Assembly (NCBI GenBank): GCA_014860005.1
Contig: JACZKP010000056.1
Coordinates: forward strand, 1-12,610
Reading direction: 5' to 3'
From: Verrucomicrobiota bacterium
Lineage (GTDB): Bacteria > Verrucomicrobiota > Verrucomicrobiae > Limisphaerales > UBA11358
DNA: 12,610 nt
Shown here: one piece after another, positions 1 through 5,821 of the stretch
Layout: each line of letters starts with the position of its first letter
Numbering within the stretch: position 1 is the stretch's first letter
Made by a program: the position numbers and the translations under genes
Notes under the pieces: generated by a model
The model's database searches: none
Told to the model about the DNA's origin: nothing
What the model saw: the letters and a program-made list of their open reading frames with translations, nothing else

Positions 1-59
1 AGATCGCAGGGCAGAAACATCGGCGTCTGGCGATCCACATTTACAAAACGTGCAGACAT
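1..59 (-). CDS. Transposase N-terminus (IS1182/DUF772-like), partial
   Basis: Only the first 20 codons are present, starting at ATG (57-59, minus): MSARFVNVDRQTPMFLPCDL. The pattern 'RFV-x-VDR-x-TP-x-x-LP' resembles the opening of transposases with an InsH-type N-terminal (DUF772) domain, which usually continue with a 'DWVPEDH'-like stretch. A purine-rich aaagg sits just upstream of the ATG. The catalytic DDE residues would lie outside the window. The assignment comes from recalled family pattern and was not tested by alignment. Confidence 0.55.
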   Translation of the reverse strand, partial: MSARFVNVDRQTPMFLPCD

Positions 60-133
60 GGCCTTTGGATCCGTACCGCCCCCTTTTTGTTCAAACTATT
101 TTCAGAAATCTCTTCGCGCTAAGTCCGACAGGC
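1..133 (-). mobile_element. End of an insertion sequence (IS1182-like), partial
   Basis: One terminus of an IS element whose body continues beyond the left edge. It contains the transposase start codon (minus, 57-59) and about 70 bp of leader. The outer end appears to lie at about 118-135, where the methyltransferase reading frame is abruptly lost and the minus strand reads gcagcctgtcggactta, which resembles terminal inverted repeats of this kind of element. The exact boundary and any target duplication cannot be fixed because the other end is not in the window. The family assignment rests only on the first 20 residues of the transposase. Confidence 0.6.
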
Positions 134-1363
134 TGCTAGGCCCACCAATCCATCTTTCATCATCGCGGGGTGAAGAGCCTTTGATTTGCCTCCATGAACG
201 TCGTGGAGAAGCCCCAGGCGTTGGTAAGCGGTTGAGAGCAGTGTCCCAGTTCCACAAGCGAAGTCACCGATACGAGTCTGGATGAGGGCCTTTGCATCCG
301 CCCAGTCTCCGCGGCGAAGCGGCTTGTCGTGCGGCATTGCCAAACCAGCGAGAAGGGAGGCACAAGCGGGCCTAGTGTAGAACGTGGCTAGGAATTTTCG
401 GTCGGCAATCAGTCTCTGGAAGATAACGCCCGTCAAGTCGTGAGACTTGGTGACACCTCCCGCGACTAATTTTTCAGCAGTTTCCCAAAGGCCGTTAAGT
501 GTTCGAACTTGCGAGACAACAGGAAGACAATGAAGAATCGCTTTGGCTGTATGAAAAATGGGCCAATAGTTGACCTTGAGGATTCTCACCCATTCATCCA
601 TGAGAGGCGTCGGCGTGAAATTCCCGAGATTGCGGAATTCACCGGGGGACTTTGTTCCACGCTCAGTTTTGCTCGATTCATCGAACACCAACATGTCCGC
701 TTCGGCCAACGCCGCATGAAACACCAGTGCGTTGACAATCACTGCCATTGCCATTTTTCGGGTCTGCCCTGCATCGTCGTCGCTTTGTCCAAGCTCCGCT
801 GCAATTCCCACTCCACAGGGAGACCCAACTGGATGCGACGACGAGAAGTCCCCTTCAGCACGAGTAATCCCTTGCTCTAGGGTATCGGTAAGAGCATCTG
901 CCCTCCACATCGGCACGCTTGACCGATGCAGGAGCATCGCAAGTTCCCGAACATCGCCTGTTAGAAATTCTGAGGCGGGAAGGCGCTTCGTAGTCCCACT
1001 GGGTTCGACTGAGTATAGAGCGTAATCAAGCCTCGCTTCGCGAATCTTGCTACGAAGCGTTTGCCCATGGTAATTGCGAAGCGCCTTCGGGTAGACCAAG
1101 GCGATGGCCGTATCCACCGTGCTTGTGCTGGTGCTGAGACGCTTCCCCAGCCTTGATCGGGCTTCGATCTCCGCCTGCCGATAATTTCCGACTTCCGCCT
1201 CGACTACAATAGGCCAACCACCGGGCTTTTCGATTAAAACGTCTGGGCGCCCACCATCTTCAAAGGTTCCACCAACCTCCTCTGCCCGGACCTTCCAATC
1301 CGTGCCCAAAGTTTGAAGAATCTCGCCGAGGGCGATGTTTATTGTTTGCTCGTGCGCCGGCAT
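119..1363 (-). CDS. N-6 adenine DNA methyltransferase, 3'-truncated by IS
   Basis: N-terminal about 414 residues of a restriction-modification type adenine methyltransferase. Residues ~30-60 carry a nuclease-like PD-(D/E)xK pattern (GRPDVLI, then PIVVEAEVG); the usual ExK is ExE, so cleavage activity is doubtful. Residues ~310-345 (TKSHDLTGVIFQRL, then FLATFYTRP) match the helical region preceding the SAM domain, and FACGTGTLL at ~368 is SAM-binding motif I. The frame stops about 40 residues later, right after LHPAMMKDGLVGL, where homologues continue into the rest of the methylase fold. The catalytic (N/D)PPY motif is therefore missing and the product should be inactive. The break coincides with the IS end. 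I chose the ATG at 1361-1363 because GGGAGA lies 7 nt upstream; an in-frame ATG at 1378 has no such site. Confidence 0.8.
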   Translation of the reverse strand: MPAHEQTINIALGEILQTLGTDWKVRAEEVGGTFEDGGRPDVLIEKPGGWPIVVEAEVGNYRQAEIEARSRLGKRLSTSTSTVDTAIALVYPKALRNYHGQTLRSKIREARLDYALYSVEPSGTTKRLPASEFLTGDVRELAMLLHRSSVPMWRADALTDTLEQGITRAEGDFSSSHPVGSPCGVGIAAELGQSDDDAGQTRKMAMAVIVNALVFHAALAEADMLVFDESSKTERGTKSPGEFRNLGNFTPTPLMDEWVRILKVNYWPIFHTAKAILHCLPVVSQVRTLNGLWETAEKLVAGGVTKSHDLTGVIFQRLIADRKFLATFYTRPACASLLAGLAMPHDKPLRRGDWADAKALIQTRIGDFACGTGTLLSTAYQRLGLLHDVHGGKSKALHPAMMKDGLVGLAACRT

Positions 1364-1437
1364 ACGTCTTTCTCCCATTTTGGCCCAGCATTCACAAGGA
1401 CATGATATGATGATTTTTGCCTTCTCCGAACGAGTCC

Positions 1438-1576
1438 GACGTGCAAGCCATGGGCGCCGACAAGCTCAAGCGAAGGCGCACGTGTCAAAATTTACGTGAT
1501 GGTGAATCGCATTCTGAACAAGTATGGATACCCGCCAGACCTTAATGAAGGGCCGTGCGCGGATTCGGCGGTTTGA
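1438..1576 (+). pseudogene. Remnant of type I restriction HsdR C-terminus
   Basis: Two short pieces in different frames resemble the C-terminal region of type I restriction enzyme R subunits. The first (1438-1470) reads DVQAMGADKLK. The second, shifted frame (1478-1547) reads ARVKIYVMVNRILNKYGYPP followed by DL. In the family these are separated by a few dozen residues ending in a 'DW..RE..RAK' segment, so an internal deletion with frame change is likely. The second piece runs into a stop at 1574-1576. There is no helicase or nuclease part. It sits 75 bp from the start of the divergent methyltransferase gene and suggests that a type I system once occupied this site. Recognition is by pattern memory, with no alignment made. 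Confidence 0.6.
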
Positions 1577-1686
1577 AGCTGGACAGAATTCATCTTCAGG
1601 AAATCCGTTCCATTCGTCGCTCGCCGAGTGCGGTCATAAGTTGTTCAATTTCATTTAGGCATAGGGATTCTACAAGAATCCTTAGG

Positions 1687-1720
1687 CGGTGGCCGGCGCG
1701 CAGCGCGTGCTCGGCCACCG
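1687..1720. repeat. Palindromic hairpin (REP-like)
   Basis: Perfect 9-bp inverted repeat, cggtggccg (1687-1695) and cggccaccg (1712-1720), enclosing a GC-rich loop that has its own gcgc/gcgc symmetry. No T-tract follows on either side, so it fits a REP-like element better than an intrinsic terminator. Confidence 0.6.
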
Positions 1721-1761
1721 TCCAAGGTATCCTGTTCACATTGACACACGCCACAGTAGCT

Positions 1762-1811
1762 GGTGGGGCGAGCGTCCCCGCGAGCCGGCTCGTCAGTAGC
1801 CTCGCCCCACC
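1762..1811. repeat. Palindromic element with nested 12-bp palindrome
   Basis: Perfect 11-bp inverted repeat, ggtggggcgag (1762-1772) and ctcgccccacc (1801-1811), with the perfect palindrome cgagccggctcg (1781-1792) in the loop. The ends and the nested palindrome resemble short dispersed elements common between genes of Verrucomicrobia-like genomes. Copy number cannot be judged from this window. Confidence 0.65.
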
Positions 1812-1912
1812 CAATTGATGCAATGCGGAGATCGCCGGAAACGCGCCGGATCGGGAGATCGGCGCTCCGTTGCCCGCAGGCCCGTCCTTGCATCCTGAAA
1901 CAGCGGGGCAAC

Positions 1913-1942
1913 CGCTAATCGGCGCTAATTCACGCTGATTCA
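1913..1942 (+). repeat. Three tandem 10-bp repeats
   Basis: Consecutive units cgctaatcgg, cgctaattca and cgctgattca, one helical turn each. They lie about 195 bp before the DUF1080 start. They may be part of a dispersed repeat or a direct-repeat protein-binding site; neither can be decided here. Confidence 0.5.
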
Positions 1943-2136
1943 GACAAGCTTCCGGCAATGGGGAGACAAACCCGTCCGCCGGCCCATGCGCTTCGAAACG
2001 CACGGGCGACGACGGTAGCAGGAGCCGGCGAACCAACCAGGGTTGCGTCCGGGAACTGCCTCAGCCACTCTGCCTCGCATCGTTGACAATCATTTCTGGA
2101 CTTGAGCCGCAGCCGCGTTGGGCGTACTACGCAGAC

Positions 2137-2895
2137 ATGATGTATGTCATCCGCACTTCCATTTACACCGTCTCGACTGCGCTCATTGCGGCCCTGGCCC
2201 TGCTGGCCTGCACGCCGGTGGGTGCGGAAGAGGAATTCGTTCCGCTCTTCGACGCCCAATCCCTTCAAGGCTGGCACGTGAGCGCCAAGACCGGGCACAG
2301 CCGTGCGAGCAAGAACCAGACGGGTGGCAAATGGGTCATCCAGGACGGCGCCATCGTGGGCAGTCAGGATATTCCCGGCAACGGCGGCATCATCATTACG
2401 GACGAAGCGTTCGGTGATTTCGAGGTGGCGCTGGAAATGAACAACGACTTCGGTCCGGACAGCGGCCTGTTCCTGCGCAGCACCGAAGATGGGAAAGCCT
2501 ATCAGGCCATGATTGATTATCATGGCCGCGGCAATTTGATGGGCATTTACGGCGAAGGCCTTGGCGGATTTGGCGCGAGCACCTTCAATTTCGACGGCAG
2601 CCCCGACCGCATCCGCGTCAAGGCGGGCGTGACGAATTTCCCGGTGCTGCCGGAGGCGTGGCGGCATTTCTGGCGTCACGGCCAGTGGAACGAATTGCGC
2701 GCCCGCATTGTCGGCAACCCGCCCACCATCACCTGGATCAACGGCGTGAAGATCATGGAGTGGACGGATACCCAGAAACGCCTGCCGGACACCGGCGGCA
2801 TTGCCCTGCAAGTCCACGGCGGTGGCGACCTGACCCAACAGTTCGTTCGTTATCGTAATGTGCGGGTGAAGAAACTGCCCATGGCGAATCCTTAG
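2137..2895 (+). CDS. Secreted DUF1080 (3-keto-disaccharide hydrolase-type) protein
   Basis: 252-residue exported protein with one DUF1080 domain, a concanavalin/LamG-like beta-sandwich. The family includes 3-keto-glycoside hydrolases acting on 3-oxo-sugars. The hallmark opening FVPLFDAQSLQGWHV is at ~34-48. Further typical pieces are WVIQDGAIVG, a glycine-rich strand leading to DFEVALEMN, DSGLFLR, and a C-terminal WINGVKIMEW then GGIALQVHGGG. Residues 1-30 form a signal sequence. LLAC at 22-25 could serve as a lipobox (lipid on Cys25), or signal peptidase I could cut after Ala30. I chose ATG 2137 (or 2140) because only from there does the signal peptide start normally; an in-frame TTG at 2083 would add 18 unsuitable residues. 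No good Shine-Dalgarno site is visible. It lies 58 bp upstream of, and is probably co-transcribed with, the next exported gene. Confidence 0.85.
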   Translation: MMYVIRTSIYTVSTALIAALALLACTPVGAEEEFVPLFDAQSLQGWHVSAKTGHSRASKNQTGGKWVIQDGAIVGSQDIPGNGGIIITDEAFGDFEVALEMNNDFGPDSGLFLRSTEDGKAYQAMIDYHGRGNLMGIYGEGLGGFGASTFNFDGSPDRIRVKAGVTNFPVLPEAWRHFWRHGQWNELRARIVGNPPTITWINGVKIMEWTDTQKRLPDTGGIALQVHGGGDLTQQFVRYRNVRVKKLPMANP

Positions 2896-2953
2896 TTTGC
2901 CGGAATCCATTTGGCCCGACTGATCCTCGGTCCGGTTGCACGACACCTTTTTT

Positions 2954-3829
2954 ATGAAGAATCCTTCCTGGAAGTTACGCTGGAGCACGCCGTGCTTTGC
3001 AGGTTTGCTCCTGGTTGCCTTGAGCGTGCCCGCCGCGGACGGCATCCGTTTGCTTGTGCGTGGGGATGACATCGGCTCAACGCACGCCGCGAACCTGGCC
3101 TGCATTCAATCCTACCGCGAGGGCATCGTGCGGTCCGTGGAACTCATGGTGCCGTGCCCCTGGTTTCCCGAAGCCGTACGATTGCTCAAAGAGAACCCCG
3201 ACCTGGACGTTGGCATTCACCTGGTCCTCACCAGTGAATGGGAAAACCTCAAGTGGCGGCCGCTCACGCACGCGCCAAGTCTGGTGGACCCTGATGGGTA
3301 TTTCTTTCCCATGGTTTGGCCGAATCCAAATCTGCCGCCGAAAAGCTCATTGAAGGAATCAGCCTGGAACCTGGCCGAAGTGGAAGCCGAGTTGCGCGCG
3401 CAGATTGAAACCGCGATTCGCCACCTGCCCCGCATCTCGCACCTGAGCGCCCACATGGGCTTCACCAGCCTCGATCCCTCCGTGGCGGCACTGGTGAAAC
3501 AACTGGCCAGCGAGTATCGCCTCGACACCGAGAGCGGTTCGCAGCCATTGAAACGGTTCCCCGGTTGGGGCAAAGCCAGGACAGCGGAGGAACGCGTTGC
3601 CGGGTTCATCAAGAATCTTGAAGCGCTCGAACCCGGCACCTACCTGTTCGTGGAACACCCCGGGTTGAATGTCCCTGAAATGCAGGCCATCGGCCACAAA
3701 GGCTACGAAGACGTGGCCGCCGACCGCGCCGCTGTGACCGCGGTCTTCACCAGTCCCGAGGTGAAAGCGGCCATCCAGAAGCAGGGCATCCAACTCATCA
3801 GTTACCGCGAACTCAAGGCAGCGCGCTGA
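2954..3829 (+). CDS. Secreted YdjC/ChbG-like carbohydrate deacetylase
   Basis: 291 residues with a signal peptide (basic start, hydrophobic ~14-27, likely cut near VPAADG) and a YdjC/ChbG-family fold. The family has a TIM-barrel-like metal site and removes acetyl groups from amino-sugar oligosaccharides such as diacetylchitobiose. Visible motifs: RGDDIG (Asp38-Asp39, replacing the usual NADDFG), SVELMV at 61-66, VGIHLVLT with His89, and HLSAHMG with His163 and His167. Asp39 and two of these histidines are the probable metal ligands. A further His occurs in FVEHPG (~235). ATG 2954 is chosen because an in-frame TTG at 2936 only adds MHDTFF before the signal peptide. Together with the DUF1080 gene it suggests degradation of extracellular or periplasmic carbohydrate. 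The actual substrate is unknown. Confidence 0.8.
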   Translation: MKNPSWKLRWSTPCFAGLLLVALSVPAADGIRLLVRGDDIGSTHAANLACIQSYREGIVRSVELMVPCPWFPEAVRLLKENPDLDVGIHLVLTSEWENLKWRPLTHAPSLVDPDGYFFPMVWPNPNLPPKSSLKESAWNLAEVEAELRAQIETAIRHLPRISHLSAHMGFTSLDPSVAALVKQLASEYRLDTESGSQPLKRFPGWGKARTAEERVAGFIKNLEALEPGTYLFVEHPGLNVPEMQAIGHKGYEDVAADRAAVTAVFTSPEVKAAIQKQGIQLISYRELKAAR

Positions 3830-4006
3830 AGCCGCCTGGGCGGCTGGCGGCGTTAGACGCGTCCCTCTTGGCAATCAATGCCGCAATCATCCTACAAGCG
3901 GCGTCACCGCCGCGCCCTGAAGTCAGTATGAATTCGGGTCTCCCACCCGCGCTTTACTCCCTTTGATTGACGTCGCCGCAGCGCCGGTCAACAATCCGCG
4001 CGGAAC

Positions 4007-5140
4007 ATGACAACCAACCAGCTTCAAGCCCTCGCGAAGAAACACGGCACGCCGCTCGTGATCATTGACCACGACATCATCCGGAAAAACTACGCCGAGT
4101 TCCGCAGGCATCTGCCCAAGGTGCAGTGCTATTTTGCCGTCAAGGCCAACGCCGAGCCGGCCATCATTCGCACGCTTTACAAGGCCGGTGCGAGTTTCGA
4201 CGTCGCCTCAATGCCGGAGTTCATGATGGTCTATGAGAACATCAAAAAACTCCCGGCCAAGGCCCAACAGGATTTCATCTGGGACAAGATCATCTACGCC
4301 AACCCGACCAAGCCCAAGGAAACGCTGCTCGCGCTCGACAAATACAAACCGCTCGTCACTTACGACAACGCCGCCGAGCTGAAGAAGATCAAACAATACG
4401 CCCCGCACGCCGGCGTCGTGTTGCGTCTGGGCGTGGCCAACACCGGCTCGCAATGCGAACTCTCAAACAAGTTCGGTTGTCAACCAGGTGAAGCGGTGGA
4501 TCTAATCCTCGAAGCGTTCAAGCTGGGCCTCGTGGTGGAGGGGTTGAGTTTTCACGTCGGCAGCCAATGCACCAACTTCGAGAATTTTGTCATGGCCCTG
4601 AATACGGCGGCGGCCGTGATGAAAGAAAGCCGTGAGCGCCGGCACGAGCTCAAGATTCTCGACATCGGCGGCGGCTTTCCTGCCCCCTACAACAAACACG
4701 TCAAACCGTTCCGCGAGCTGGCCCGCGTCATCAACGCTGAGATTGACCGCTTGTTCGCGCCGGACATCCAGATTCTGGCCGAGCCGGGGAGATTTCTGGT
4801 GGCCACGGCCGCGACCAGCGTGGCCCGCGTCATCGGCAAGGCCGTGCGTGAGGGCAAACCGTGTTACTACATTGACGACAGTGTCTATCACACGTTCAGC
4901 GGCATCATCTTCGATCATTGCCAGTACCACCTGAAGTCATTCCGCAAAGGCAAGACCGAAGTCTCGGCGGTGTTCGGCCAGACGTGCGACGGGCTGGATT
5001 GCATCTCGCAATCGGAGTTGCTGCCCGAGCTGGAAATCGAAGACCTCGTCTATTCCGAAAACATCGGCGCCTATAGCAACGCCTCAGCCACGTGGTTTAA
5101 CGGTTTTCCGCCCGCGAAAGTCGTGCATGTGAACGAGTAA
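4007..5140 (+). CDS. Fold-III PLP decarboxylase, ornithine decarboxylase type
   Basis: 377-residue cytoplasmic enzyme of the alanine-racemase-fold PLP decarboxylases (ornithine/diaminopimelate group), close to full length. Lys46 in YFAVKAN is the PLP Schiff-base lysine. His183 in SFHVGSQ stacks on the PLP ring, GGGFP (221-225) and EPGR (259-262) bind the phosphate, and Cys327-Asp328 in QTCDGLD plus Tyr356 in GAYSNAS correspond to catalytic residues contributed across the ODC dimer. The CDGLD signature and the short length favour ornithine (or a related basic amino acid) over diaminopimelate. The expected reaction is L-ornithine to putrescine plus CO2, feeding polyamine synthesis. The specificity loop differs from classical ODC (DDSVYHTFSG rather than DGVYGSFN), so lysine or a polyamine-pathway carboxylate remain possible. 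The start ATG has a weak upstream gcgga. Confidence 0.85.
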   Translation: MTTNQLQALAKKHGTPLVIIDHDIIRKNYAEFRRHLPKVQCYFAVKANAEPAIIRTLYKAGASFDVASMPEFMMVYENIKKLPAKAQQDFIWDKIIYANPTKPKETLLALDKYKPLVTYDNAAELKKIKQYAPHAGVVLRLGVANTGSQCELSNKFGCQPGEAVDLILEAFKLGLVVEGLSFHVGSQCTNFENFVMALNTAAAVMKESRERRHELKILDIGGGFPAPYNKHVKPFRELARVINAEIDRLFAPDIQILAEPGRFLVATAATSVARVIGKAVREGKPCYYIDDSVYHTFSGIIFDHCQYHLKSFRKGKTEVSAVFGQTCDGLDCISQSELLPELEIEDLVYSENIGAYSNASATWFNGFPPAKVVHVNE

Positions 5141-5159
5141 TTCGATGTGTTCTTGCTCG

Positions 5160-5640
5160 TGTAATTCCGGATGAGCGCCTGCATGAGGTTGTACATCTCG
5201 TCGTTCTTGTACATCACGTCGCGCTTGAGATCCCCGACGTTGAGCGGCTTGCCCTTGAGCACGAACACGGCCTGATTGTTCCGGTGGCCGTGCGCAAGCA
5301 CTCGCGGCAGCTCGTGATCGAGCCGGCGGCGGACTGGCCTTCGCAGATGAACACCATCGTGCCCTTGCCCTTTTCCTTCTTCTGGTCGAAATGATTCTTG
5401 CAGTCCTTCAACTGCGGGATGCGCAGCGTGATCGCCTTGGCGGTGGCCACCCTCCCCAATCGGATTTCCTTCTCCGCATCGGATGGGGAGAAGGTGGCAA
5501 AGCCGGATGAGGTGTTCCCGGGGAGTGGAGAGGGGCTGGGGGTGAGGTGCGCGGCGAAGCTCTCTTCACGTTCTGCAATTCCTTCCGCAACTCCTGCGTG
5601 ACCTTGACCTCCGCAAAGTTGTTTTGCGAAAAACTGCTTT
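5160..5640 (-). pseudogene. parE: Degraded parE (topoisomerase IV subunit B) TOPRIM fragment
   Basis: Minus-strand remnant of topoisomerase IV subunit B, read in three pieces from high to low coordinate. Around 5640-5563 it reads NNFAEVKVTQELRKELQNVK, the helix before TOPRIM. After an inserted repeat, ~5446-5300 reads AITLRIPQLKDCKNHF and then VFICEGQSAAGSI, the TOPRIM motif with its metal-binding Glu. After a frameshift near 5300, ~5285-5170 reads QAVFVLKGKPLNV, then LKRDVMYKNDEMYNLMQAL. The ATPase and transducer domains and the distal TOPRIM DxD part are missing. The low end merges into the 3' end of the decarboxylase gene. It cannot make a functional subunit. The motif identity is strong; which chromosomal parE it derives from is unknown. 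Confidence 0.8.
5447..5560. repeat. REP/MITE-like palindromic element inside the parE remnant
   Basis: About 115 bp that interrupt the parE remnant between its two helices. It contains a perfect 8-bp inverted repeat, ccttctcc (5468-5475) and ggagaagg (5487-5494), then ccggatgagg and a ccccggggag-like core followed by gagaggggctgggggtgagg. Read through on the minus strand it gives a Pro/Ser-rich segment (LTPSPSPLPG) that has no place in ParE. Such 'ctcaccccagcccctctcc' strings are typical of dispersed intergenic repeats. The edges are set by where ParE homology stops and are approximate. Confidence 0.6.
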
Positions 5641-5821
5641 CCGCTCACGCAACAGTGCCAATTGTGCGCGCCACGACGTTCGATTAAAAACCGGTTCGCG
5701 CGTCAAGCTGGCAGGCTGGCGTCACGCGGACAACGTGCGCGGGCTAACGCAAAACTCCATTCAGGGCCATCCGATGTTTGCCGCAAGAGAACGCATGAAC
5801 TGCGATGGCGCAGACACCCGG

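Larger units (their letters stand above)
1577..2136. other. 560-bp intergenic region with palindromic repeats, no convincing gene
   Basis: Both strands can be read as open for stretches here (one minus-strand frame spans 1596-2036), but the composition is Arg/Pro/Ala-rich, the frame runs straight through two strong hairpins, and I recognise no domain. I treat it as non-coding. It holds hairpins at 1687-1720 and 1762-1811 and a triple 10-bp repeat at 1913-1942. No clear promoter was found for the gene at 2137. Confidence 0.55.

Noticed and set aside
1596..2036. Long minus-strand open frame (146 codons) before the DUF1080 gene
   Set aside because: It runs through two strong palindromes and a triple repeat, has no recognisable domain, and its composition looks like GC-rich chance openness.
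2083..2111. ttgaca at 2083 as a -35 box for the DUF1080 gene
   Set aside because: No -10-like hexamer lies 16-18 bp downstream (gccgca region), so it is probably chance.
1930..3105. Long minus-strand open frame (391 codons) opposite the DUF1080 gene
   Set aside because: It is antisense to a confidently identified DUF1080 gene and the start of the deacetylase-like gene; openness follows from the GC-rich third positions.
3831..3844. Hairpin gccgcc-tg-ggcggc just after the YdjC/ChbG-like gene as a terminator
   Set aside because: The 2-nt loop is too tight and no T-tract follows, so it is not a convincing intrinsic terminator.
5651..5821. Possible small gene between the parE remnant and the STAND stop codon
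   Set aside because: Short open frames exist on both strands but none has a recognisable motif or ribosome site; likely decayed sequence.
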